Assembly (NCBI GenBank): GCA_947627355.1
Contig: CANQVX010000002.1
Coordinates: forward strand, 1-64,000
From: an uncultured Bacilli bacterium
GTDB lineage: Bacteria > Bacillota_I > Bacilli_A > RFN20 > CAG-631
Length of the DNA stretch: 64,000 nt
Direction: 5' to 3'
Shown here: piece after piece, positions 50,633 to 59,561 of the stretch
How the letters are laid out: every line of letters starts with the position of its first letter
Position numbering within the stretch: the stretch's first letter is position 1
Translations under genes and position numbers: made by a program
Notes under the pieces: generated by a model
What the model was told of the DNA's origin: nothing
Database searches by the model: none
What the model saw: only the letters and a program-made list of their open reading frames with translations

Positions 50633-52199
50633 TAAAAAAAGAGTTGGTAATTACCTTAAAAAGTTAAGAAAACAAAAAAAGAAATCAAACGGAAAAAGTT
50701 TTTCACAAGATGACTTAGCAAATGAATTTTTCACAAGATATGGTAAAGAAATATCAATCAACGCAATTGCTGAATGGGAAGGTGGAAATACATTACCTTC
50801 CCCAGAAAATCTTGAAATTTTATCTAACATATATAATAAATCGATTGATGAAATTCTTGATGGAGAAGAAATAAACATAGAAAATTTCAAAGAAAAATAT
50901 TTTATATATGATGGTCTTTGGGGCAATAATTTTGATAATGAAGCAAACTTATATCAAATAAGAAACGAACAAATAAAATTAATAACATCAAGATTCAAAA
51001 CATTACTTTTAACAAGAATTAATCGTCACTTTTCAGTAAATGAAGAAGCTGAATTTAGATTTCTATTTGATAATTTTTATTATGGTATTGGCAAATTTTT
51101 TAATAGAATTAATCACAATAGTTTGGCTGCTAAAGATGAATATTTAATTTTTAAAGAAGCGATTAATAAATTGTTGGTAAAAAACAAAAATATGACAACG
51201 GAACAAAAATACTGGGAATTACAAAAATTGTTTTCAAAAAGAGGGGCAATACATTTTACGTTTATGGATGATGTCAGAGATTTAAAAAATGTTGATATCT
51301 TAAAAATTAGATTTAAAGATCTTGAAGATTGGGAAAAAGATATGTTATTAGCAATGTTTCAAACAATTGAACCGTGGAATCCAAATCCGGCCGAATTTGG
51401 GGCGAAAAGCCTTAAAACGCACGAAAGCCAATATGGAGAATATGATCATGACAAAATAATTAAAGATGAAATAAAAGAATTAATCATGCGTGGGGCATGT
51501 CTTAACAAAAGTTTCTTTGGCGTAAAAATAAGATATACAGAAAAAATAAGAATTATTGATAGATTAGAAGAATTATATAATTTATGTTTGAAACCGATTG
51601 AAATAAGTGTTATTCAAGATGATTTGTCGCGCAAATCATATAAAATAGAAAACAATTTAAAAAATAGGTTTCTGGCTGGATATTATTTTTTGTTACTAGG
51701 TTCGTTGAAAGGAATGAGAAAATTAAATAATTTATATTCCGATATAGAAGAAATATATGATTGGTTTATAAATACAGATGAAATTTCTGAAGAAACGTAT
51801 TTGAACATTGCAAAATTAGAAAGAATTGATACAAATCAAGAAAAAAAATATTGGCTAGCAGAAGTAAAAAGTAGAAGTTCAATTGACAAACATTTTAAAA
51901 AATTTAAAGATACTGAAAAAACAATTTCAGAAGGATTAAAAGAAATTGAAAATTTAAAACAGATGCTTTTAGAAGGGAAGAAAGAATATACCATTTATAA
52001 AGAAAAATACGAAGGCGGAAACAACGAAGAATCCATCAGAAAATGTATTGAAAATTGGAAATCAAAAATGAGTTATTCTGATTTTTTAAGAAGCAGAGAT
52101 AAAAAAGCAACAGAAAATTTATTAAAAGAAATCGATGATTTGTCACTAGAAGAAATTAAAGACAAATATTTTAGAACGGAGGTGTTTGATGGTGAGTGA
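50625..52199 (+). CDS. large XRE-type HTH protein, first paralogue
   Basis: The N-terminal HTH (about 5-75) has SFSQDDLANEFFTRYGKEIS, INAIAEWEGGNTLPSPENLE and the tail ILSNIYNKSIDEILDG. About 440 residues without a recognised domain follow; they are helical and rich in Lys, Glu and Asn. The last part (KMSYSDFLRSRDKKATENLL) resembles the end of the next gene product. The gene is preceded by CAAGGAGGTAG and overlaps the next start by 11 bases. Sensor and effector functions cannot be inferred; it may regulate this operon. Confidence 0.7.
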   Translation: MIDKKRVGNYLKKLRKQKKKSNGKSFSQDDLANEFFTRYGKEISINAIAEWEGGNTLPSPENLEILSNIYNKSIDEILDGEEINIENFKEKYFIYDGLWGNNFDNEANLYQIRNEQIKLITSRFKTLLLTRINRHFSVNEEAEFRFLFDNFYYGIGKFFNRINHNSLAAKDEYLIFKEAINKLLVKNKNMTTEQKYWELQKLFSKRGAIHFTFMDDVRDLKNVDILKIRFKDLEDWEKDMLLAMFQTIEPWNPNPAEFGAKSLKTHESQYGEYDHDKIIKDEIKELIMRGACLNKSFFGVKIRYTEKIRIIDRLEELYNLCLKPIEISVIQDDLSRKSYKIENNLKNRFLAGYYFLLLGSLKGMRKLNNLYSDIEEIYDWFINTDEISEETYLNIAKLERIDTNQEKKYWLAEVKSRSSIDKHFKKFKDTEKTISEGLKEIENLKQMLLEGKKEYTIYKEKYEGGNNEESIRKCIENWKSKMSYSDFLRSRDKKATENLLKEIDDLSLEEIKDKYFRTEVFDGE

Positions 52200-53328
52200 T
52201 TATCAAACCGCATCATTGTTGAAATATTTAAGAAAAAGTTATAATTATACAACCCAAAAAGTTGCTGAAATGGTTGGCGTAAGCAAAGCCGCGGTTAGTA
52301 AATGGGAAAATGGTGATGATATTACGACCGAACATTTGTACGACTTAGCTAAATTATATAATGTATCTTTTCAAGAATTATATCGCGGCAAATTAGAAAA
52401 AGAAGGTAATACCGATTATTGGAGACGAAATTACGTTTTATCTAATTTTGAATTAGAAACCGACATAAGCAAAAATAATATAGAAGAAATAAAAAAATTT
52501 TTTGAACGTTGCAATATGGTACAAACAAGATTTTTCGAGATGTTACCTCAATGGGCTTTTGAAAAATTGAGTGATAGTGAATTAGAAGAATTTAATTTTC
52601 TTAAGCAATATTTTAAATTTGATTCTAATTATTATTCTCGTGTTAAATATGGGCCATTACATTTATCTTATCCAAGTGAAGAAGATGAAAAAAATTTCGT
52701 GCAAGAAATCATAGAAGGAAACAAAAACATAGAGAAAGAATGTTATTTATGGGAACTAAGAAAACTTTATGATTTTGATTATGATATAAAGTTTGATGAA
52801 ATTATGGAAAGTAATAGTTTAAAAACTATAGAATATTTGGTTTCAAGTTTGAGTCAAATCGAAAAAGATGAACTTCTTTATGAATCGTTGCCTGTAGAAG
52901 AAGAAAAAAACATAGAGTCATTTTATGGCACATCAAAAGCGGTAGTTGTTGAAAGAGATACAACAAATGATGAAATAGAAAACGATCCTATTATTAAAAT
53001 ACTCATTAAATATGGCGCCAATTGTTTGCATCAATACAAACTAGATGAAAAAGTATGGGATAAAAAAATGTTTGATGCTGTTGAAGGTAAAATTTATGAA
53101 ATTAACAATGATATTGTAGAAAAATATAAAAGCAAATCTATAAAATTTAGTGGAAAAATTGTAATATCGATTTTGGAAGACTGGAAGGCCTTTACTTATC
53201 AAGATTATTTATCGTTTATAGATAAAGATAAAACTGACACAATTAGTGACATAGTAAATTTAAAAGATTCTAATCCTTTGAAATATTATGAAAATCTATT
53301 AAAAAGAAACAACATTTTTAGCAACTAA
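52189..53328 (+). CDS. XRE-type HTH protein, second paralogue
   Basis: The HTH (about 8-66) contains YTTQKVAEMVGVSKAAVSKW, ENGDDITTEHLYDLAKLYNV and FQELY. The remaining ~300 residues are helical with a C-terminal stretch FTYQDYLSFIDKDKTDTISD that looks like the end of the preceding protein, so the two may be diverged duplicates. It starts at ATG 52189 after GGAGGTGTTTG, overlapping the previous gene. No enzymatic motif is seen. The transporter gene downstream starts 14 bases later. Confidence 0.7.
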   Translation: MVSDYQTASLLKYLRKSYNYTTQKVAEMVGVSKAAVSKWENGDDITTEHLYDLAKLYNVSFQELYRGKLEKEGNTDYWRRNYVLSNFELETDISKNNIEEIKKFFERCNMVQTRFFEMLPQWAFEKLSDSELEEFNFLKQYFKFDSNYYSRVKYGPLHLSYPSEEDEKNFVQEIIEGNKNIEKECYLWELRKLYDFDYDIKFDEIMESNSLKTIEYLVSSLSQIEKDELLYESLPVEEEKNIESFYGTSKAVVVERDTTNDEIENDPIIKILIKYGANCLHQYKLDEKVWDKKMFDAVEGKIYEINNDIVEKYKSKSIKFSGKIVISILEDWKAFTYQDYLSFIDKDKTDTISDIVNLKDSNPLKYYENLLKRNNIFSN

Positions 53329-53342
53329 ACAAGGAGAAAAGA

Positions 53343-54680
53343 GTGGTTATGAAAGAAAAATTCAAGCAATTAAAATCATTTAATTGGCGGCTGTTTATTG
53401 CGCTATGTGCCCTAGCTTTAATTCCAGCCATTTATCAAACAGTGAGGACTTTTATAATTTCATCTAATACAAGTAGTTCAGCATTTGACGTTATTGGCCA
53501 AATGGAATGGTATGATTTAATTAACGAAACCCTACAAGCATTTCTTATCATTCCTTTATATTCAATATTAAATAAAATATTTAAAAGACAAAAAGAAGAT
53601 TTTGCTAAATATACTTTTAAAACAGGGCTTATAGCATTCATATTATATACGTTGTTTTCTATAGGAGTATTAATTTATGGCTCTGTTTTAGTTGGTGCTA
53701 TGAATCCTAAAGAAGTTGATTTATCTGTTGCTAACTATTACTTACAACTTGAAACAATAGCATTTATGATTAGTATTATTGTTAGTTTTGTCAACGTTGT
53801 GTTTGTTGTTGTTGGGAAAGATAAAAATGTTTATATATTTTTAGGCATCAACACCATTTTAACTATTATTGCTGATTTATTATTGATACCAAACATGGGA
53901 ATATATGGTGTAGCTGTTTCAAATATTGTTGTTAATCTATTACTTGCTATAGCAAGCATTACATTATTAGTATTAGAAAAGCATTTAAAACCTAATAAAT
54001 TTACTAAAGCAGATTTGCCAATATTTAAGCAATGGTGTAAAGTTGGTGTTTTTTCTGGAACCCAACAATTTATTGATAATTTGATTTATGCCATAATGGT
54101 TTGCAAAATGGTTAATATGGTTGCCGAACAAGGAAATTATTGGATTGCTAATAACTTTATATGGGGATGGCTATTGATTCCAATAACAGCATTAAGTGAA
54201 GTTATAAGAAGAGATTGTGGGGATAAATATTTACATTTGAAACAATTTAATTACTATTTTGTTGCTGGGGCGACGATATTATTATGGGCTATAACAATAC
54301 CATTATGGACACCATTTTATCGTAGTGTTGAAAACTTATCTAATGCCAAAGATATTTTTGCAATAACAATTAAATTGGCACCATTTTATATTGCTTATGC
54401 TGGTTGTGCCATAATTGATAATATATTTATTGGACTCGGCAAAACAGTATATAATGCTATAAATTCATTAATAATTAATTTGGTTTACTATGGTGTATTT
54501 TATATCTTGTACTTAACAAAGGCTATTACATTCTCAATGAATGTTATTATTTTAATGTTTGGTTTTGGAATGGTTGTACATTTTATAATATCTATAATTG
54601 AAGAAAAGTGTTTCTTGCGCCGGTTTGAAATAAAAAAAGAAAAAAATTTAAATCAAAACGAAGAGACTTTAATTTCTTAA
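53343..54680 (+). CDS. MATE-like multidrug/lipid transporter of the HTH operon
   Basis: This protein of about 445 residues has about 12 membrane helices and a MATE/MOP-flippase layout, with LLLIPNMGIYGVAVSNIVVN, FSGTQQFIDNLIYAIM and GLGKTVYNAINSLIINLVYY as typical segments. GTG 53343 or ATG 53349 could start it; CAAGGAGAAAAG lies just before. It would export toxins or other molecules by ion coupling. With two HTH proteins and a small basic protein upstream it forms one operon. The substrate is unknown. Confidence 0.78.
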   Translation: MVMKEKFKQLKSFNWRLFIALCALALIPAIYQTVRTFIISSNTSSSAFDVIGQMEWYDLINETLQAFLIIPLYSILNKIFKRQKEDFAKYTFKTGLIAFILYTLFSIGVLIYGSVLVGAMNPKEVDLSVANYYLQLETIAFMISIIVSFVNVVFVVVGKDKNVYIFLGINTILTIIADLLLIPNMGIYGVAVSNIVVNLLLAIASITLLVLEKHLKPNKFTKADLPIFKQWCKVGVFSGTQQFIDNLIYAIMVCKMVNMVAEQGNYWIANNFIWGWLLIPITALSEVIRRDCGDKYLHLKQFNYYFVAGATILLWAITIPLWTPFYRSVENLSNAKDIFAITIKLAPFYIAYAGCAIIDNIFIGLGKTVYNAINSLIINLVYYGVFYILYLTKAITFSMNVIILMFGFGMVVHFIISIIEEKCFLRRFEIKKEKNLNQNEETLIS

Positions 54681-54921
54681 AATTTCAACTTTTTCTAAAA
54701 AAATCGTTCGACAAAATTCGACAAATGGCAAAAATTAGGCCAATTTTTTCGACAAAATAAAACCTCTAAATTTCTTTTAAACCCGCTTCCAGTCTAGTTA
54801 AAATAAAAATTCATAAAACTGACAAAAAAGTTAAAATTATGACAACTAAACTTTTTTTCAAAATGAACGAAATAAGAATCGATGTGGTATAATAAAGATA
54901 CATTAGAGGGGAGAATTAGTT
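54681..54921. other. spacer before the HTH gene with promoter elements
   Basis: The stretch is AT-rich; GACAAAA-type units recur (TCGACAAAATTCGACAAATGG near 54707 and TCGACAAAATAA near 54750). A likely -10 TATAAT sits at about 54888-54893, and GAGGGGAGAA precedes the GTG at 54922. No gene is recognised. Confidence 0.4.
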
Positions 54922-56025
54922 GTGAATCACTTAAGAGAAAACATTGCCCATTATATGGAAATGAAACAAATAAAGTTATATACACATCTATTAATAGCAA
55001 TAGCTCATGAACTTGGTATCAGAGGAGAACAAGCCTATAAATTTGCTTTAAAAGAAAAGGCTAACTTTTGTAAGATGTTAAATGGTGAAAGAAACCTTAA
55101 ATTTGAATACATCATACCTCTTGAAAAGATATTTGGTGTACCACTTGCAAGACTAGTAGATGAAGAAGCCTATAAACTACCAGCAGATAAATACAATGTT
55201 CCATATGACAAAGGATTTAGATATTATGCTTATCTAGATGATCCATTGTTATATAAGAAGTGCTTAGATAATAGGTTATGTATTGAAGGTAATTCAATAC
55301 TATCTAACACTGATGAATTTAACAAAACATTTCTAGATTATCTAGTTGAATATAATTCTATCAATGGTGTTTATTATTTATATAACGAATATGGGTTGAA
55401 ACTTAAATGGAGTGAAAATGTCTTTGTTTTAACTAAAAATGGTAATGAAATATCTATGAGATATCGTAGTAGTGTTGAATTTGCAAGACTTGTAGCTAGC
55501 GCTAAAGATGTTAAGTTATTCTATGATATCTATGACACTCATCATATCCTATCATATAGTAACAATACTGTTAGTTATGATTCTATTTTCAATGATTATG
55601 ATTTCATTGAAATCATTATGAATGATAAAGATTTATTCAAACAATTATTTGTTAGTAGTAACATTGAAAGAAAAATAAATAGACTTATAAAAAGAAAGAC
55701 AGGGCGTGAAAGTTATTCATATGATGCTATCAATCCTATTATCAATAAATGTTTAACTCATGCTTTGTTACATGTAGATAAATATAAAAGCCAAGCAATT
55801 AAAATCCTAAAGTTTGGTATTGAATATAATAAACTTATAGCTGATAGCATTGATATGAATGAATGGCATATCTATAATGCTTTAGGTGAATTATATAATG
55901 AAAAACTTGATAGGTTTTATAAACCTATAGTATTCATAAGTTCTAAGATAGGATATATAGAAGATATTGAACTTCATGATTTAGCCTATGAACTTATAAA
56001 ATTTAATAATCCCAAGAGATATTAA
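54922..56025 (+). CDS. HTH-domain protein with a long helical C-terminus
   Basis: The N-terminus (LRENIAHYMEMKQIKLYTHL) carries the HTH and the ANFCKMLNGERNLKFEYIIP tail of Cro/CI-type proteins. About 290 residues follow, helical, with DKGFRYYAYLDDPLLYKKCL and no known domain. It starts at a GTG after AGAGGGGAGAA. It is a single-gene unit with a terminator behind it. It may be a ligand-sensing regulator, but the ligand is unknown. Confidence 0.65.
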   Translation: MNHLRENIAHYMEMKQIKLYTHLLIAIAHELGIRGEQAYKFALKEKANFCKMLNGERNLKFEYIIPLEKIFGVPLARLVDEEAYKLPADKYNVPYDKGFRYYAYLDDPLLYKKCLDNRLCIEGNSILSNTDEFNKTFLDYLVEYNSINGVYYLYNEYGLKLKWSENVFVLTKNGNEISMRYRSSVEFARLVASAKDVKLFYDIYDTHHILSYSNNTVSYDSIFNDYDFIEIIMNDKDLFKQLFVSSNIERKINRLIKRKTGRESYSYDAINPIINKCLTHALLHVDKYKSQAIKILKFGIEYNKLIADSIDMNEWHIYNALGELYNEKLDRFYKPIVFISSKIGYIEDIELHDLAYELIKFNNPKRY

Positions 56026-56055
56026 TCTTCTTGTCAAAGACCATATTGGGATTGG

Positions 56056-56086
56056 CCAGCAAACTTGTGGAATTTGCTGGTTTTTT
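56056..56086 (+). terminator. terminator of the HTH gene
   Basis: CCAGCAAA (56056-56063) pairs with TTTGCTGG (56073-56080), followed by T6. Confidence 0.8.
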
Positions 56087-56132
56087 AAGTGGACACAAAA
56101 ACCCTTTATACCAGTTGATATAAAGGTTTGAA

Positions 56133-56331
56133 TTAAAGAAGTTTGTCTATAACTCCACTTTCCATTATGTTTCTAATTGTTTTAGATGGAAAATAACCAA
56201 TTATTTTATAAACATCAATACTTTTGATTTCTTTTTCTTTGATGAAATTGAATATTTCTTTTTGAGCACTTGAATTATTTAAATAATCTTTTAAGTCGAT
56301 GTTAGTAAATAATTCAAGAATTGATAAAAAA
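56133..56331 (-). pseudogene. C-terminal gene remnant
   Basis: A minus-strand frame of about 65 codons ends in TAA at 56133 and reads like a protein end (LKDYLNNSSAQKEIFNFIKE, then KSIDVYKIIGYFPSKTIRN to DKLL). It has no start codon context or ribosome binding site, and its 5' side runs into the terminator hairpin of the ATPase gene. It is best read as the tail of a lost gene. The parent family is not recognised. Confidence 0.4.
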
Positions 56332-56352
56332 AATGCACCTTTAAGTGCATTT
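56324..56352 (-). terminator. terminator of the ATPase gene at 56351
   Basis: On the minus strand AAATGCAC pairs with GTGCATTT (56331-56338 with 56345-56352) and is followed by T8. It overlaps the stop codon. Confidence 0.75.
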
Positions 56353-57670
56353 AATAATCAGTTAGAAGAAATCCTAAATAAAGTGGAATTGTTAATATTT
56401 TATCAACTTTTCCAATATTATAATTTCCTAGTTTAATAACTCCAGCGACATGATATTTTTCAGCATGAGCTAGAATTGTTTTAGAACTCTTGGTATTTCC
56501 GGTTGTAGCTTTGATTTCTATAAGATAACATTCACCTTTATATCTTGTAACAAAGTCTATTTCAAGTCCTGAATCTTTATGATAGTAATATAGTTTTCTT
56601 CCCATTTTAACAAAGATATCAGCAATTAGATTTTCAAAGATTGCTCCTTTATAACCATAAAGATTACCTTGTAGAATATCATATTGTGTGCCGTTTTCTA
56701 ACATACTTACAAACAGTCCGGTATCATTCATATAAACCTTGAAAACATTTGAAATAGCATTTCCATCAAGTGGTAGTTCGGGGAGTTCAAGATTATAACA
56801 ACGTGAAACAATTCCAGCATCTTCAATCCATTGTAAACTGCCCATAAATTTTGAAGCGGTTGCATTCTTTTTTACAATAGAATATTGAAACTTTTTATTT
56901 TCTTTACTAAGTTGTTTTGGAATTGATTGAAAACATTCTCTAATAAGCGGCTTATCAGCATCGCTTGCATATTTTATCATATCATCTTCATAAGAACGTA
57001 CTATATCTCTTTGAAGTGCTAGAACCAAATTCATTTGTTTGGTATCGATAAACTTTTGTACTACTGCAGGCATACCACCAACAATAGTATATTGTAGTAT
57101 TAGTTCAGACATTTTATTATGCAACGCTTCATCAACTGGAGTTAATGTATGTAAGCATTTATTCAATTTATCAATAACTTTTTCACTAACACCATTTGCC
57201 CATAAGAATTCTTCAAAATCAAGTGGTTTCATTTCAATTAGTGTTTCTGAACCAACAGGAACAGATTTGGGTTGTTTACCATAACCACTAACACCGAGAA
57301 GCGAACCTGTACAAATAACATCGAATCGGCCATCAGTATTAAAAAATTTCAAGGATGTTCTTGCTTCAGGGCATTCTTGTATTTCATCAAAGATAATGAT
57401 TGTTTCATGTGGTTCAAAAATAGTGTTATTTCCAATAATGGTTGACATTGTAACAATTAAGTCATCTACTTCTAGTGATCCATTAAAAATAGCACTATAG
57501 TTAGGATTTGCTAAAAAGTTTAGATAAACGACGTTTTTATAATTTTCATTTGCAAACTTTAAAACAGAAAAAGTTTTTCCACATTGCCTTTGTCCTTTGA
57601 TAATAAGTGGACTTTTGTTTGGTGTATTTTTCCATTCTTTTAATATTTTTTCAATTTTTCTTTTTAACAT
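56351..57670 (-). CDS. AAA ATPase with DUF4143 domain, G-x-RQ-x-GKT subfamily
   Basis: About 439 residues: the N-terminal ATPase carries Walker A KGQRQCGKTF, Walker B IIIFDEIQECPEARTSL and the sensor stretch CTGSLLGVSGYG, then DUF4143 with a late YYHKDSGLEIDFVTRYKGE and LIEIKATTGNTK. The EIDFV-x-IEIK pattern looks like a PD-(D/E)XK-type site. ATG 57670 (MLKRKIEK) follows AGAGGCGACC; the longer frame starts in the promoter. Close relatives lie at 58.1 and 62.7 kb. The promoter carries three direct repeats. Confidence 0.88.
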   Translation of the reverse strand: MLKRKIEKILKEWKNTPNKSPLIIKGQRQCGKTFSVLKFANENYKNVVYLNFLANPNYSAIFNGSLEVDDLIVTMSTIIGNNTIFEPHETIIIFDEIQECPEARTSLKFFNTDGRFDVICTGSLLGVSGYGKQPKSVPVGSETLIEMKPLDFEEFLWANGVSEKVIDKLNKCLHTLTPVDEALHNKMSELILQYTIVGGMPAVVQKFIDTKQMNLVLALQRDIVRSYEDDMIKYASDADKPLIRECFQSIPKQLSKENKKFQYSIVKKNATASKFMGSLQWIEDAGIVSRCYNLELPELPLDGNAISNVFKVYMNDTGLFVSMLENGTQYDILQGNLYGYKGAIFENLIADIFVKMGRKLYYYHKDSGLEIDFVTRYKGECYLIEIKATTGNTKSSKTILAHAEKYHVAGVIKLGNYNIGKVDKILTIPLYLGFLLTDY

Positions 57671-57700
57671 TTTGGTCGCCTCTATCTTGTTTTCAACAAT

Positions 57701-57805
57701 ATTATAGACATAAGTAAAAAACTTTTTCAAGGGAGTTTTTTCAAATTTTGAAACTTTTTCAAGCGAGTTTTTTGAAATTTTGAAACTTTTTCAATGGAGT
57801 TTTTA
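57701..57805 (-). promoter_or_regulatory. promoter with three 32-bp direct repeats
   Basis: Three copies of AAACTTTTTCAAGGGAGTTT-type sequence start at 57719, 57751 and 57783, exactly 32 bases apart. On the minus strand the first copy supplies the -35 box TTGAAA (57730-57725), 18 bases from a perfect TATAAT (57706-57701). A repressor or activator is likely to bind the repeats. Confidence 0.7.
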
Positions 57806-57830
57806 TCAACAGAAATGCTCAAAATATAAT

Positions 57831-57963
57831 TTTTACACGTTCTTGGCAAAATTTTGATGTCGATTTTACACGTTTTGGGGTAAATTTCAACACCAATTTT
57901 ACACGTTTTACTATATTTTTAGAGTGCAAAATTACACGTTTTACTTATTTTGTTTTATATTTT
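57831..57963. repeat. four 33-bp direct repeats with the core TTTTACACGTT
   Basis: The core TTTTACACGTT occurs at 57831, 57864 and 57897 and in degenerate form (AATTACACGTT) at 57930, so the starts are 33, 33 and 33 bases apart. The bases between are only partly conserved. No gene overlaps. It could be a second set of binding sites or a decayed tandem array. Confidence 0.6.
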
Positions 57964-58011
57964 TGTGCGTTTGCAAATGAAGAGGGAATACAACAATAAA
58001 GAGCGTTTTTG

Positions 58012-58080
58012 GGGAGTACGCTCGCAAAACATTAGGGAGTACGCTCGCAAAATGTTAGGGAGTACGCTCGCAAAATAAAA
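58012..58080. repeat. three 23-bp tandem repeats
   Basis: GGGAGTACGCTCGCAAAAC plus ATTA begins at 58012, 58035 and 58058; the second and third copies have TGTTA or TAAAA ends. One near-identical isolated copy (GGGAGTGCGCTCGCAAAA) is at 59619. The unit is GC-richer than its surroundings. It lies just downstream of the ATPase gene ending at 58097. Confidence 0.7.
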
Positions 58081-58096
58081 GACACCCATTGGATGT

Positions 58097-59440
58097 CTAG
58101 TATTCTTGAATTAAAAAAGTAAGGTAATGTGGTATATATAAAATGTTTTTTTCTTTTGCAATGTTGCCTTCTCGAATCTTGATAGCACTATCAACATGAT
58201 AATGATTATAGTCTTGTAGGATAGTGTTTAATGATTTAGCTTTGCTGCTTGTGGATTTTACTTCTATCAAAGTACATTTGCCTTTAAATCTTGTGACAAA
58301 ATCTATTTCAAGGCCACTATCTTTATGATAGTAATATAGTTTCCTATTCATTTTACTAAAAGCATCGGCTATGATGTTTTCATAAATAGCACCTTTATAA
58401 ACAAGTAAATTTCCATTTAAGATATCTTTTTGTGTTCCATCTTCAAGCATAGCTACAAACAAGCCACTATCTTGCATATAAACTTTGAAAATATCATCTT
58501 TTTTATTTCCTTCAAGTGGAAGTTCAGTTATAGATAGGTTATAACAACGATTTATTATTCCCGCATCTTCTAGCCATTCTATTGCTCTTTTAAAACTTTT
58601 GTTTGTTCCTTTTTCATTAACTTTAGAAAATTGAAACTTTTTGTTTTCTTTAGCTAATTGGCTAGGAATAGATTTAAATACCGCAAGGATTGTTGCCAAT
58701 TCTTTTTTATCTATATATAACGAATTATCGGAACTTAAATGTCTACCAAAATCATCTTGATACGATTCTAAGATGTTGCGTTGTAATTTTAATACTTTGT
58801 TTAAATCACCTGTTTCGATAAATGCATTTACAACTTCTGGCATACCACCAACACAGATGTATTTACGAAACAAATCAGACATTTTAGTATGAATAGCTGG
58901 TAATACTTCTTTACATTCTAAAAAACATTTCTTTAATTCTTCAATTGTTTTGTTAGAAATTCCATTTGCCCATAAGAATTCTTCAAAATCCATGGGTTTA
59001 AGATAAATGACTTCTTCATATCCTACTGGAATAGCATTATCACCTTTATTGCTATAGCCTTTGATTCCAAGTAAAGAACAGGTGCATATAACATCATATC
59101 TACCATCTTCATAAAAATATTTAAGTGATGAACGAGCGTTAGGACAGTCTTGAACTTCATCAAAGATAAGAAGAGTTTTATAAGGAACTACATTAACGTT
59201 TGGAATGTATGCTGTTATTTGACTAATTAAGTCATTAACAATAAATGAATGATCAAATATAGAACGCAATTCTTGGTTTTTTCTAAAATCAATATAGATA
59301 ACGTTTTCATAGTTATCATTTGCAAATTGTCTTACTATATAGGTTTTTCCTACTTGTCTTAATCCTTTTATTACAAGAGGTTTTTTATCTTTGCTTTCTT
59401 TCCATTTTAACAATTCATCATATATCTTTCTTTTTAGCAT
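58097..59440 (-). CDS. AAA ATPase with DUF4143 domain, second copy in the cluster
   Basis: Walker A is KGLRQVGKTYIV, Walker B LLIFDEVQDCPNARSSL and the sensor CTCSLLGIKGYS; the DUF4143 end has YYHKDSGLEIDFVTRFKGK with LIEVKSTS. The sequence closely resembles the gene at 56351, so they are recent paralogues. Note that its sensor reads CTCSLLG where the relative has CTGSLLG. ATG 59440 (MLKRKIYDE) follows GGAGGCTG. Its promoter holds the ATTCCCTTGAA repeats, which are spaced like those of the paralogue. Confidence 0.88.
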   Translation of the reverse strand: MLKRKIYDELLKWKESKDKKPLVIKGLRQVGKTYIVRQFANDNYENVIYIDFRKNQELRSIFDHSFIVNDLISQITAYIPNVNVVPYKTLLIFDEVQDCPNARSSLKYFYEDGRYDVICTCSLLGIKGYSNKGDNAIPVGYEEVIYLKPMDFEEFLWANGISNKTIEELKKCFLECKEVLPAIHTKMSDLFRKYICVGGMPEVVNAFIETGDLNKVLKLQRNILESYQDDFGRHLSSDNSLYIDKKELATILAVFKSIPSQLAKENKKFQFSKVNEKGTNKSFKRAIEWLEDAGIINRCYNLSITELPLEGNKKDDIFKVYMQDSGLFVAMLEDGTQKDILNGNLLVYKGAIYENIIADAFSKMNRKLYYYHKDSGLEIDFVTRFKGKCTLIEVKSTSSKAKSLNTILQDYNHYHVDSAIKIREGNIAKEKNILYIPHYLTFLIQEY

Positions 59441-59462
59441 AAAATCAGCCTCCACACAGATT

Positions 59463-59561
59463 ATTATAACAACATAATAAAAAAATTCAAGGGAATGTCG
59501 GTGTTAAAACGCAAATTTTTCAAGGGAATATTGGTTGTATTTTTAAATTTTTCAAGGGAAT
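59463..59561 (-). promoter_or_regulatory. promoter with three TTCAAGGGAAT repeats
   Basis: TTCAAGGGAAT starts at 59486, 59519 and 59551 (33 and 32 bases apart). On the minus strand the first copy provides the -35 box TTGAAT (59490-59485), 16 bases from TATAAT (59468-59463). The core (CCCTTGAA on the minus strand) is the same as in the promoter of the neighbouring paralogue. Confidence 0.7.

Noticed and set aside
57719-58080. possible CRISPR array
   Set aside because: Repeat cores of 11-23 bp, only three or four units, units directly adjacent in the last array, and no cas gene in the window. Kept as repeat families only.
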